Source: a virus. From it: a DNA stretch of 58,316 nucleotides. Both the position numbers and the translations under genes were made by a program. Within the stretch, counting starts at the first letter, position 1. Each line of letters starts with the position of its first letter. The stretch covers positions 1-58,316 of IMG/VR virus record IMGVR_UViG_3300043449_000381. The stretch is one strand, 5' to 3'. The notes beneath the pieces are model-generated. The model did not search any database, was not told where the DNA came from, and worked only from the letters and a program-made list of their open reading frames with translations. Positions 22,485 to 30,464 of this stretch are shown here, one piece after another.

Positions 22485-22681
22485 TGAACTCCAACGACAA
22501 GTTTGACTTCTTCCCGGCTGATACTGCCAACCCGATTGGCAAGTACACGCAGCCGCGTCCCAACACCAACGCTATGCCTCCGGGTGCTGGTTATCCTGAC
22601 ACAGCCAAGACCTCTGGTATTGTGGTTCGTGGCGGTAAAGCTCAGACCAAAGGCAAAATGGCCCGTGGGCCGATGGGCTAA
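22484..22681 (+). CDS. Small Pro/Gly-rich protein (65 aa)
   Basis: Starts MNSNDKFDFFPADTANPIGK and ends GIVVRGGKAQTKGKMARGPMG. The C-terminal KMARGPMG ending is seen in many such phage proteins. It starts on the last base of the previous stop codon. Function unknown. Confidence 0.68.
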   Translation: MNSNDKFDFFPADTANPIGKYTQPRPNTNAMPPGAGYPDTAKTSGIVVRGGKAQTKGKMARGPMG

Positions 22682-22683
22682 AC

Positions 22684-23403
22684 ATGAACTACAGTACGCT
22701 GTTCACAACGATCAAGGGTTACCTTGAGAACGACTTTCCATCTGTAGCCTTTTCGGATACGGATGGCTCAAGCACGTCCACCTTTACCAGTCCTGAGCAG
22801 ATCAACACGTTCATCACTCAGGCTGAACAGCGTATTTTCAACACAGTTCAGTTCCCGTCCCTGCGTAAAAACGTAACCGGAACCACTTCCGCAAACAACA
22901 AATATCTGTCCTGCCCTGAAGACTTTTTGGCGGTGTACTCAATGGCCGTCATTGATGACGATGGGGCATATTCGTATTTGTTGAATAAAGATGTGAACTT
23001 CATACGTGAGGCGTATCCAACCCCAACGGATACAGGCATACCTGCGTACTACGCCCTGTTTGGGCCGACCGTATCTTCTTCGCTAGTTATCAGTAATGAG
23101 TTGTCTTTCCTGCTTGGCCCGACCCCCGATGCTATTTACTCTGTGGAACTGCATTATTTCTACTACCCAGAGAGCATCACAACTGCATCCAGCGGCCAAA
23201 GCTGGCTGGGTGATAATTTTGATAGCGTGTTGCTTTATGGCTCGCTCGTAGAAGGCTACACTTTCATGAAGGGTGAGGCTGACTTGATCACCGCCTACAA
23301 CACCAAGTACATGGAAGCAATGTCGATGGCCAAGCGTCTGGGCGACGGCATGGAGCGTCAAGACGCGTACCGCAGCGGTCAGTACCGCCAGAAGGTGACC
23401 TGA
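22684..23403 (+). CDS. Second head-tail adaptor or tail protein (239 aa)
   Basis: MNYSTLFTTIKGYLENDFPS, INTFITQAEQRIFNTVQFPS, and the closing GSLVEGYTFMKGEADLITAY are the pattern of phage adaptor/tubular-type proteins that follow the first head-completion protein. Soluble, alpha/beta. Probably joins the portal complex to the hub encoded at 31376. Family assignment is by resemblance. Confidence 0.65.
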   Translation: MNYSTLFTTIKGYLENDFPSVAFSDTDGSSTSTFTSPEQINTFITQAEQRIFNTVQFPSLRKNVTGTTSANNKYLSCPEDFLAVYSMAVIDDDGAYSYLLNKDVNFIREAYPTPTDTGIPAYYALFGPTVSSSLVISNELSFLLGPTPDAIYSVELHYFYYPESITTASSGQSWLGDNFDSVLLYGSLVEGYTFMKGEADLITAYNTKYMEAMSMAKRLGDGMERQDAYRSGQYRQKVT

Positions 23404-23840
23404 TGGCTTTCACCGGCAACTACGCCACCAACACCTACAAGAACGGGCTGAATACCGCTACGTTCAATCTTGGCACGGGCACGACGCAGGTATTTAAGAT
23501 CGCGCTGTACACAAATACGGCTACTTTGGACGCAACCACCACGGCGTATGACGCTACCGGTGAAGTGTCTGCTACGGGTTACACGGCGGGTGGTGAAACG
23601 CTAACGGTCAGCCAAGTGCCAACGGTTGGTGCATCTGGTACGACTTCATATTACTCGTTCTCCAACGTCAGCTGGTCTGGTTCGTTCACAGCGCGTGGCG
23701 CGTTGATTTACAAGTACGACGGTTCTGACAACCCAGCCATGATCGTGTTGGACTTTGGTAACGACAAGACCTCGACCGGCACGTTCCAAGTGCAGTTCCC
23801 GACCGCAGATAACACAAACGCAATCGTGAGGATATCGTGA
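23403..23840 (+). CDS. Virion fibre-base-like protein A (145 aa)
   Basis: Contains YDATGEVSATGYTAGGETLT in the middle and FPTADNTNAIVRIS at the end, features shared with the protein at 24040 (YTPTGEVSGTGYTAGGVTVT, MPTNDTTNALLRLS). The two are paralogues. Beta-rich, no charged core. Widely seen in phages as a small structural protein. Start overlaps the previous stop. Confidence 0.7.
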   Translation: MAFTGNYATNTYKNGLNTATFNLGTGTTQVFKIALYTNTATLDATTTAYDATGEVSATGYTAGGETLTVSQVPTVGASGTTSYYSFSNVSWSGSFTARGALIYKYDGSDNPAMIVLDFGNDKTSTGTFQVQFPTADNTNAIVRIS

Positions 23841-24028
23841 TCGTAACGACCACCAAAGGCGAGATGGATGAGTCCCTGCTGGAGAAGCGTGAAGGTTCTG
23901 TAGACAACGACAACGAATTGACCACTTGGGTTGAGTATTGGCTTGATGGCGAGATGGTCCATCGTTCGGCGCATGTGACGCTGAAGAAGCCTGTTAATTT
24001 TGGCGGCGAAACCGCCGTCTTTGGTTAA
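23837..24028 (+). CDS. Small protein between the two paralogous fibre-base genes (63 aa)
   Basis: GTG start overlapping the previous stop. Acidic N-terminal half (GEMDESLLEKREGSVDNDNE), then TTWVEYWLDGEMVHRSAHVT. Regular spacing in the operon supports a real gene; function unknown. Confidence 0.7.
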   Translation: MIVTTTKGEMDESLLEKREGSVDNDNELTTWVEYWLDGEMVHRSAHVTLKKPVNFGGETAVFG

Positions 24029-24039
24029 GGAGAATTTAA

Positions 24040-24531
24040 GTGGCAAACACCCAATCAATGTGCACGAGCTTTATGAGTGAGCTTATGCTTGGTCAACACC
24101 AGCTCGGCACTTCAACCATTGTGTCTCGTGGTAGCTTGACTGCCCCAGCTACAGACACGCTTAAAGCGGCTTTGTATTTGGCATCAGCAACAATGAACGC
24201 TTCCGCCACTGTTTACACGCCGACTGGTGAAGTATCTGGTACTGGTTATACGGCTGGCGGCGTTACGGTAACGAATGCCACGGCTCCAACTTCAACTAAC
24301 ACTTCAGCAACTGCTGGCGTAGCGTTTTTTACTCCTTCAGCTTCAATTACCTATACCACAGTAACATTGTCTACGGCTTTTGACGCAATGTTGTTGTACA
24401 ACTCAACCCAAAGTAACAAGGCTATCAGTGTCCACACGTTTGGTGCACAGACCATCACGGCGGGTACATTTACACTGACCATGCCGACCAACGACACCAC
24501 GAACGCGCTGCTGCGTCTCTCGACCACCTAA
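24040..24531 (+). CDS. Virion fibre-base-like protein B (163 aa)
   Basis: GTG start with AAGGAG upstream. Paralogue of 23403-23840 by TGEVSGTGYTAGG and the ending MPTNDTTNALLRLSTT. It has an extra N-terminal MSELMLGQHQLG segment. The duplication with a small gene in between suggests an old tandem duplication of a structural module. Confidence 0.7.
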   Translation: MANTQSMCTSFMSELMLGQHQLGTSTIVSRGSLTAPATDTLKAALYLASATMNASATVYTPTGEVSGTGYTAGGVTVTNATAPTSTNTSATAGVAFFTPSASITYTTVTLSTAFDAMLLYNSTQSNKAISVHTFGAQTITAGTFTLTMPTNDTTNALLRLSTT

Positions 24532-24558
24532 TTGGAGCGCGGCACTGCCGCGTAAATT

Positions 24559-25089
24559 ATGTTCGGGACATCCGCATTTGCACAAGCGCCGTTTGCGTCA
24601 TTAGGCGATGTAGCAGTCACTGTTGCTCTTACAGGAAATGCGGCTAGTGGTGCTGTAGGTGTAGTTGTTGGCGGTCAACCGTTAACTGGTGTTGTAGCAA
24701 GTGGCGCGGTAGGTACGGTTGCGTTTATAAAAGCGTTTGCGCTAAGTGGTGTTGATGCAGTAGGTGCGGTAGGTTCAGTAGTAACCAGCCAGCCAGAAAC
24801 TGGCGACTCGGCAATAGGTTTAGTAGGCGCAGTTGGCGTTTCAGTTGAGCTTGTTTTGACTGGTGTTGGTGGTTCTGGAGCAGTCAATACGCCTATTGGT
24901 GGTCAACCTATAACTGGGGTGTTTGCAACAGGCAGCGTTGGATCAGTTGTTGCGGTGTACTGGAAGTTAATTGATGACTCACAGAATGCAGATTGGCAAC
25001 TGTTTGATAGCACAACAAGTGCCGGTTGGAATGAGATTACTAGTGATGTGGCGGCTGGTTGGACGTTAGTCGATACCACTTATCCGTAA
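24559..25089 (+). CDS. Repeat-containing virion protein (176 aa)
   Basis: Six imperfect repeats of about 19 residues with core LTGVxASGAVGxV (residues about 21-135), for example LTGVVASGAVGTV and ITGVFATGSVGSVV, then a C-terminal part rich in Trp/Asp (WKLIDDSQNADWQLFDSTTS). Such Gly/Val repeats usually form fibrous beta structure, so a fibre or spike component is likely. Repeat number may vary by slippage. Confidence 0.65.
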   Translation: MFGTSAFAQAPFASLGDVAVTVALTGNAASGAVGVVVGGQPLTGVVASGAVGTVAFIKAFALSGVDAVGAVGSVVTSQPETGDSAIGLVGAVGVSVELVLTGVGGSGAVNTPIGGQPITGVFATGSVGSVVAVYWKLIDDSQNADWQLFDSTTSAGWNEITSDVAAGWTLVDTTYP

Positions 25090-25098
25090 GGGCAAAAC

Positions 25099-25578
25099 AT
25101 GGCTTTGATTCTTGCAGACCGAGTAAAGGATTCGACGACTACGTCGAGTACAGGCACGGTCACGCTCAGTGGAACTGCCCCAACCGGATATCAAAACTTT
25201 TCGGTTATTGGTAACGGCAACACGACTTACTACACCATTGCCCACCAGACTGCGGCTGAATGGGAAGTAGGTATTGGAACGTACGCAACGTCTGGGCCAA
25301 CGCTTGCCAGAACGACGGTTTTGTCTTCCAGCAACTCCGGCAGCTTGGTCAATTTTAGTGCTGGAACCAAAGACGTATTTGTATCCGCTCCGGCTGAAAC
25401 GTACGTTCAGGGTCTTGGCGGCGGAACCAGCACTCAGGCAATCATTTTGAACGGCACGACAGCTTCGGTATCTGGCACGATTGCTACTGGGACAAATGGA
25501 CATTCTGTTGGGCCGATCACAATAGCAAGTGGTGTGTCGATTACCGTGGCATCTGGTCAGCGTTGGCTGGTGCTGTAA
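25099..25578 (+). CDS. Short tail-fibre protein with shared C-terminal tip (159 aa)
   Basis: Starts MALILADRVKDSTTTSSTGT, followed by VTLSGTAPTGYQNFSVIGNG, a very common phage fibre N-terminal module. The last 27 residues (NGHSVGPITIASGVSITVAS plus GQRWLVL) match the end of the next gene product (NAHSVGPITISSGITVTVAS plus GAVWIVL). The shared end looks like an interchangeable tip. Confidence 0.7.
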   Translation: MALILADRVKDSTTTSSTGTVTLSGTAPTGYQNFSVIGNGNTTYYTIAHQTAAEWEVGIGTYATSGPTLARTTVLSSSNSGSLVNFSAGTKDVFVSAPAETYVQGLGGGTSTQAIILNGTTASVSGTIATGTNGHSVGPITIASGVSITVASGQRWLVL

Positions 25579-25593
25579 AACTAAGGACAGGCT

Positions 25594-26538
25594 ATGTCAG
25601 TCACATACTCAACCAATCTAGCACTGAACATTATCGGTGACGGCACAGAAGCCGGAACATGGGGCGGTCTTACCAACACCAACATTGGCACATTGCTGGA
25701 ACAGGCAATCAGCGGGTACTACACCAACGCCCTGACTGGAACGTCGTCGTCCTTGACCATGACTTCTGGCGCAAGCGCCATTCCGCGCAATATGTATCTT
25801 GAGCTGACCGGAACGCTGTCGGCCACCCATACGCTTACCATTCCGACCAACTCCAAGCTGTACTTTATCTACAACAACACCAAGCAAGTAATTGCGTTGT
25901 CTTCGTTGGTCCGTGCAAGTAACGTCGTTACGGCTACGACATCGTCTTCAATTACTGGTTTGATCCAACCCGGCGATAGCATAACAATAGCCAGCGTAAC
26001 CACTAGTGCTTTCAACGGCACTTTTACCGTGTCTACGGTTCCATCTAGCACAACATTTACTTACGCTCAAAGCGGCGCTAATGACACTGCAACGATTGGC
26101 TCTGGAACAACCACAGCTTCTGGATTTAGCGTAACCCTGACTACAGGTAGCGGAACGACAACAGCGGTTCCGCCTAGACTTAAATCTTTGCTGGTTGTGG
26201 ACAATAGCGGCAATGTCAATACGGCAGTGAATGCTGGCGCGACACTGTCAAACGACACTGCTACGGCAACAAACTTGTACCCGCTGTTTGCAGATGCTAC
26301 GTCTGGCTCGGCCAATACCATCTACACCAGCAATTCTAACTATCTGTACAAGCCCAGCACTGGCGAGTTGTCTGCAAAACAAGTTACAGCTTCCAACGGA
26401 TTCTTTGTCAACAGTAACGCTGTAAATGCTAACTACACTGTGGCTACTAACTACAACGCGCATTCTGTTGGTCCGATTACCATTTCTTCAGGCATAACTG
26501 TCACAGTAGCTAGTGGCGCTGTCTGGATTGTTCTTTAA
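25594..26538 (+). CDS. Tail-fibre protein (314 aa)
   Basis: N-terminus MSVTYSTNLALNIIGDGTEA with GTWGGLTNTNIGTLLEQAI is a frequent fibre-base pattern. A beta module lies at about 105-185 (VVTATTSSSITGLIQPGDSI, FNGTFTVSTVPSSTTFTY), similar to the insert in the protein at 17918. The C-terminal tip is shared with the previous gene. Low charge, Thr/Ser-rich. Likely part of the adsorption apparatus. Confidence 0.72.
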   Translation: MSVTYSTNLALNIIGDGTEAGTWGGLTNTNIGTLLEQAISGYYTNALTGTSSSLTMTSGASAIPRNMYLELTGTLSATHTLTIPTNSKLYFIYNNTKQVIALSSLVRASNVVTATTSSSITGLIQPGDSITIASVTTSAFNGTFTVSTVPSSTTFTYAQSGANDTATIGSGTTTASGFSVTLTTGSGTTTAVPPRLKSLLVVDNSGNVNTAVNAGATLSNDTATATNLYPLFADATSGSANTIYTSNSNYLYKPSTGELSAKQVTASNGFFVNSNAVNANYTVATNYNAHSVGPITISSGITVTVASGAVWIVL

Positions 26539-26547
26539 GGAGTCCTC

Positions 26548-27204
26548 ATGTCTTCGATTGTTGTTTCAGGCGACACCAGCGGTGCAATCACTATTGCTGC
26601 TCCAGCGGTGTCTGGCACTAACACGCTGACGCTTCCTGCGGCTACGGATACGCTTGTCGGTAAAGCCACTACGGATACGCTGACCAATAAAAGTATTGTT
26701 GCCACGCAATTAACCGGAACGATTGCGGCGGCAAGGCTCCCCGCCGGATCAGTTTTGCAAGTTGTTAGCGCAACATTGACATCAACGGTTTCATTGTCAG
26801 GCGCGGCCTATCAAGATGTTACGGGGTTATCGGTTTCAATAACTCCAATAAGCGCATCAAACAAAGTCCTTGTATTTGGATTTTTTAATGGCGCGTCAGC
26901 TGATATTTCTTATTTTAGACTTGTTCGTGGCTCTACTGCGATTTGTATTGGAGATGCTGCTGGGACTAGAGTGCAAGCTACTGGAGGTGGTTGGGGTACG
27001 GGTAGTAACGGGACATGGGACCCAGCCACTTTGCCTTTTTCATTTTTAGATAGCCCAGCAACTACGTCAGCAACAACTTACAAATTGCAATTAGGCGCAA
27101 ACTCTGCAATTGCTTACTATGTCAATAGAGGTCCAAATGATGCTGATAGTGCAAATTCTGGCCGATCTGCTTCGACAATAACTGTGATGGAGATTGCGGG
27201 ATGA
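26548..27204 (+). CDS. Tail-fibre / receptor-binding protein (218 aa)
   Basis: N-terminus MSSIVVSGDTSGAITIAAPA with TLTLPAATDTLVGKATTDTL is the common fibre attachment module; TLTNKSIVATQLTGTIAAAR follows. The C-terminal 130 residues form a distinct beta-sandwich-like tip (LVFGFFNGASADISYFRLVR, ENDs TITVMEIAG). The following gene, a chaperone-like one, overlaps its stop, which fits fibre/chaperone pairing. Confidence 0.72.
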   Translation: MSSIVVSGDTSGAITIAAPAVSGTNTLTLPAATDTLVGKATTDTLTNKSIVATQLTGTIAAARLPAGSVLQVVSATLTSTVSLSGAAYQDVTGLSVSITPISASNKVLVFGFFNGASADISYFRLVRGSTAICIGDAAGTRVQATGGGWGTGSNGTWDPATLPFSFLDSPATTSATTYKLQLGANSAIAYYVNRGPNDADSANSGRSASTITVMEIAG

Positions 27205-27509
27205 TTAACTACTCTTTGATTCTTACAACTAATTACAGCGGTAAGCAATGGTTGCTGACCGGAAATTCATACGAAGGTCTTGAATGGCGCGACGAATCTG
27301 CAAAGCCAACGCAAGCAGAACTTGATTCGCAATGGGATGCTATTCAAACAAACGTGAATCAAAACAAATACAAACAACAACGTGCTGCCGAATACCCTGA
27401 TGTTAGAGATTATCTTGATGGCATAGTCAAAGGTGACCAAGCACAAGTGCAAGCGTACATTGACGCATGCCTTGCTGTTAAAGCCAAGTACCCGAAAGGA
27501 TCAGCATGA
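27201..27509 (+). CDS. Tail-fibre assembly chaperone-like protein (102 aa)
   Basis: C-terminal half has RAAEYPDVRDYLDGIVKGDQ and IDACLAVKAKYPKG, the typical pattern of small phage fibre-assembly proteins. It overlaps the preceding fibre gene and the following fibre gene by four bases each, so translation of the three is coupled. Likely helps trimerisation of the upstream fibre. Confidence 0.65.
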   Translation: MINYSLILTTNYSGKQWLLTGNSYEGLEWRDESAKPTQAELDSQWDAIQTNVNQNKYKQQRAAEYPDVRDYLDGIVKGDQAQVQAYIDACLAVKAKYPKGSA

Positions 27510-28255
27510 GTACCATATCCGCAGGAACCACATCTGGAACTACGCTGGTCGCCACAGGCGATACGGCTGGTACGCTCGTCTTCAAGACCAACGACACCGG
27601 GTCTGGTGGCACGACTGCCATGACCATTAATACCTCACAAAACGTGGGGATTGGCACGAGTTCGCCATCAAGTCCTTTAAATGTTGTATCTGCCTCGTCA
27701 AGTTTAGCAATAGCCATCAATGGGCGTTCTTCAGACGGCTTGGGGGCTATGTATTTTTATGCGAATAATGGGTCTACTCAATACGCAACAATAACAACAT
27801 CTGCAACTGAATTTAGATTGTCTTCTGTTCCAGCCGCCGCTGTTCAAACTTTTTACACCAATGGCGCAGAACGTATGCGTATCGACTCCTCCGGTGTGCT
27901 GTCGTTTAACTCAGGCTATGGCTCAGTTGCTGCGGCTTACGGTTGCAGGGCGTGGGTAAACTTTAATGGCACGGGAACAGTTGCTATCCGAGCAAGTGCA
28001 AACGTATCTAGCATTACTGATAATGGCACTGGTGACTACACAATCAATTTGACAACTGCAATGCCTGACATAAATTACAACGTCATTGGCAATGCTTCAA
28101 ATGGTACAAACTGGACATATGGGCCAGCACCATTTATATCATCGCCATCATTGGCAGAAGTTGCGCCAACTACGTCAGCGGTTCGTTTGGTTGTTGGAAG
28201 CAACGCGGGGTCTTTTCTTGATGCCAAGTATGTTTGTTATGCAATATTCCGCTAA
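27506..28255 (+). CDS. Tail-fibre protein (249 aa)
   Basis: MSTISAGTTSGTTLVATGDT followed by LVFKTNDTGSGGTTAMTINT and NVGIGTSSPSSPLNV, a standard phage fibre shaft. The C-terminal part has FNGTGTVAIRASANVSSITD and MPDINYNVIGNASNG, a tip seen in many tail fibres. Two to three small genes follow, as after the previous fibre. Confidence 0.75.
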   Translation: MSTISAGTTSGTTLVATGDTAGTLVFKTNDTGSGGTTAMTINTSQNVGIGTSSPSSPLNVVSASSSLAIAINGRSSDGLGAMYFYANNGSTQYATITTSATEFRLSSVPAAAVQTFYTNGAERMRIDSSGVLSFNSGYGSVAAAYGCRAWVNFNGTGTVAIRASANVSSITDNGTGDYTINLTTAMPDINYNVIGNASNGTNWTYGPAPFISSPSLAEVAPTTSAVRLVVGSNAGSFLDAKYVCYAIFR

Positions 28256-28264
28256 AGGACAACC

Positions 28265-28453
28265 ATGAACCAACGAATTATTTACCCGACTGATGACGGT
28301 GTTGCCATCATTATTCCTACGCTTGAGTGCGGCCTGAGCATCGAAGAGATTGCAGCCAAAGACGTACCTGCTGGCAAACCATTCAAGATTGTGGATGTGG
28401 CTGACATTCCAACTGACAGGACATTTCGTAACGCATGGGAGTACGCAGAATGA
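28265..28453 (+). CDS. Small fibre-associated protein (62 aa)
   Basis: Starts MNQRIIYPTDDGVAIIIPTL and has KDVPAGKPFKIVDVADIPTD then TFRNAWEY, a conserved short protein that regularly follows phage fibre genes. I infer an assembly role from position. Its stop overlaps the next ATG. Confidence 0.68.
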   Translation: MNQRIIYPTDDGVAIIIPTLECGLSIEEIAAKDVPAGKPFKIVDVADIPTDRTFRNAWEYAE

Positions 28454-28677
28454 TTACGATCAATTTTGACAAAGCAAAGGCGATCACTAAAGATCGACTT
28501 CGTGCTGAACGTGCGCCACTACTAGCAGCGCAGGATGTTGCATATCAACGCGCTTTAGAGGCTAGTGCAGATACTTCTGCAATCGTGGCTGAAAAGCAAA
28601 GGTTGCGTGATGTAACGCAGCTTGCAGACGCAGCGACATCTCTTGATGAACTTAAAACATTGAAGGTGCAAGCATGA
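28450..28677 (+). CDS. Small helical fibre-associated protein (75 aa)
   Basis: Starts MITINFDKAKAITKDRLRAE; RAPLLAAQDVAYQRALEASA and KQRLRDVTQLADAATSLDEL follow, a recurrent phage pattern found after fibre genes. I chose the ATG overlapping the previous stop; a longer frame reads back into the neighbouring gene. Probable fibre chaperone. Confidence 0.68.
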   Translation: MITINFDKAKAITKDRLRAERAPLLAAQDVAYQRALEASADTSAIVAEKQRLRDVTQLADAATSLDELKTLKVQA

Positions 28678-28835
28678 CAAACAGAATCGAAGTAAACGTG
28701 CAAACCGGCTTAGTGACTACGATTGAATACACCGCTGAAGAACAAGCTACCCATGACGCTGCTGTCGCACAGCAAGAAGCCGATGCACTAGCACTCGCAC
28801 AGCAAGCACCCGCTGAACAAGGAACGCAATCATGA
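28674..28835 (+). CDS. Small fibre-associated protein (53 aa)
   Basis: MTNRIEVNVQTGLVTTIEYT, then an Ala/Gln/Glu helix (HDAAVAQQEADALALAQQAP). Start and stop both overlap neighbours (ATGA), giving strong coupling support although the gene is short. The N-terminal strand with TIEYT is typical of fibre-cluster micro-proteins. Confidence 0.68.
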   Translation: MTNRIEVNVQTGLVTTIEYTAEEQATHDAAVAQQEADALALAQQAPAEQGTQS

Positions 28836-29506
28836 CAATGACTCTTGACGGTAGCGCGGGCACTACTTTCCCCGCAGGTGGCGTTGGCAATCCTACGAGT
28901 ACGGTTGTCGGCATTTCTGATACTCAGACGCTGACTAACAAGACGTTGACTAGCCCGACGATCAGCAGTCCGACGATCAGCAGCCCGACCATTAGCGGCA
29001 CTCCGGTGATGAGCGCAACTTTGCTCACTTCTGGAACTGCGGTTGCATCTACTAGCGGCACAAGCATAGATTTTACTGGGCTACCGTCGTGGGTAAAAAG
29101 AATTGTTGTAATGTTTAACGCCGTCAGTCTTAGTGGTAATTCGACATTCAGAATTCAACTTGGTACTGGTGCAACTCCGACCTACACTACTTCGGGGTAT
29201 GTAACTTTTGGCGTTACGTTTTCAGCTTCGGGACTTGGCGCAGGAACAGATACGGGTGGCTTTCCAATAGGACAAAACCAAACGGCGGCTGGAGTTACCA
29301 CTTACGGCGGTAATTGCATGATTACAAACGTAACTGGAAACACTTGGTCTTACATGGCTATGTGCGGCGGCTCATCTGTTACAAACGGTGGTCTGCTTGG
29401 AGGTGGATCAGTTCCTCTTGGCGCAGTTCTAACGGCTGTTAGGGTAACAACCATTAACGGCACAGATACTTTTGATGCTGGCTCTATCAACATTCAATAC
29501 GAGTGA
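28832..29506 (+). CDS. Tail-fibre protein with TxSPTIS repeats (224 aa)
   Basis: MTMTLDGSAGTTFPAGGVGN, TQTLTNKTLTSPTISSPTIS, then a tip domain (LPSWVKRIVVMFNAVSLSGN, ending FDAGSINIQYE). LTNKTLTSPTIS is a signature of phage fibre shafts, and the tip resembles those of other receptor-binding proteins. The repeated ISSPT motifs (about 42-57) at DNA level are near-perfect 15-base direct repeats, prone to slippage. Confidence 0.75.
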   Translation: MTMTLDGSAGTTFPAGGVGNPTSTVVGISDTQTLTNKTLTSPTISSPTISSPTISGTPVMSATLLTSGTAVASTSGTSIDFTGLPSWVKRIVVMFNAVSLSGNSTFRIQLGTGATPTYTTSGYVTFGVTFSASGLGAGTDTGGFPIGQNQTAAGVTTYGGNCMITNVTGNTWSYMAMCGGSSVTNGGLLGGGSVPLGAVLTAVRVTTINGTDTFDAGSINIQYE

Positions 29507-29508
29507 TT

Positions 29509-29667
29509 ATGGAACCTGATCTGGAAGCAAAGTTTATGACGCATGAGGCGGTCTGCGCCGAACGCTGGAAAGAAACCATCCTTCGTATCAAACGAATAGA
29601 GTCAATAGGTCTTTCCTGTGCTGGCGCGATCATCTTGTTGTTGCTGCATCTGGTGACTAAGTCATGA
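29509..29667 (+). CDS. Small single-span membrane protein (52 aa)
   Basis: Reads MEPDLEAKFMTHEAVCAERW then KETILRIKRIESIGLSCAGA and a hydrophobic end (IILLLLHLVT). One C-terminal membrane span after a charged helix. The stop overlaps the next ATG. Located at the head of the lysis region, so it could be an accessory holin or antiholin; that is inference. Confidence 0.68.
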   Translation: MEPDLEAKFMTHEAVCAERWKETILRIKRIESIGLSCAGAIILLLLHLVTKS

Positions 29668-29933
29668 ACTGGCAAGATGTAATGAAGGCCGTGATACCCA
29701 TCGTGGTGGCTGCGCTTGCGTGGTTGCTGGGTCAGGTATCCGAGTTTTCAACGCGACTGACAAAAATTGAAGGGTCAATGCCAGCTCTGATCACGCCAGC
29801 TGGAACGCCTACTGACAGTCCTTTATCTGCCGAAGCTCGGCACAAGTTGAAGGAGGAACTTTACAAGGACATCCATGACCTGCAAGTGCGGGTCAAACTG
29901 ATGGAAGAACGCGCGAGGATTTATGCGAAATGA
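29664..29933 (+). CDS. Small membrane protein with N-terminal span (89 aa)
   Basis: One span near the start (VIPIVVAALAWLLGQVSEF) followed by a helical, charged C-terminus (ALKEELY-like segment KLKEELYKDIHDLQVRVKLM). Common in phages with LPD-type internal proteins, next to the holin. Possibly a second holin or a spanin-like partner; undetermined. Overlaps both neighbours. Confidence 0.7.
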   Translation: MNWQDVMKAVIPIVVAALAWLLGQVSEFSTRLTKIEGSMPALITPAGTPTDSPLSAEARHKLKEELYKDIHDLQVRVKLMEERARIYAK

Positions 29934-30463
29934 TAGACCCGATTACCATTGGAGCCGCATTTGCCCTAGCTAAGACGTCCGTTGGCTTCGTCAAGGAAGC
30001 CATCAATCTTGGCCATGAAATCAAGGACTGTTATGACGATCTGTCAAAGTTCTTTAAGGCGCAGGGTCAGATAGAAAAAGCAGCAAAAGAAGTAGAAGTA
30101 CTCAAGTCTCAACCAAAGTCGGAAGACCCGAAAGAGGCTGCAAAGCAAGAGTCTGCACTAAGCCAAGCATTCACCATCGTGATGCAGCGCAAGCAGATGA
30201 AGGAGTTTGAGCGCGAGTTGCGCGACATGTTTACGCTCAAGGGCGAATTGGATTTGTACCACGAACTATGCGCTGAACGTAACCGCATAGCAGGTGAGCA
30301 GGACGAGGCACACAGAGAAGCAATACGCAAGGCAAGGCTGGCAAAGGATAGGGCGGAAAGAAAGAAGCAGGAGCAGGAAGAGCTGCTGATGACCGTGGGT
30401 ATTTTTGTGGTTCTCGGCATCGGCGGCATCATCATTTTTGTAGCAACTTACGTCAGGATTTGA
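29930..30463 (+). CDS. Coiled-coil protein with C-terminal membrane anchor (177 aa)
   Basis: Residues about 35-150 are coiled-coil-like (KAAKEVEVLKSQPKSEDPKE; RKARLAKDRAERKKQEQEEL), with one span at the end (VGIFVVLGIGGIIIFVATYV). This tail-anchored design, inside a lysis cassette, suggests an accessory lysis or membrane-complex protein. No family assigned. Confidence 0.7.
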   Translation: MIDPITIGAAFALAKTSVGFVKEAINLGHEIKDCYDDLSKFFKAQGQIEKAAKEVEVLKSQPKSEDPKEAAKQESALSQAFTIVMQRKQMKEFERELRDMFTLKGELDLYHELCAERNRIAGEQDEAHREAIRKARLAKDRAERKKQEQEELLMTVGIFVVLGIGGIIIFVATYVRI

Positions 30464-30464
30464 C

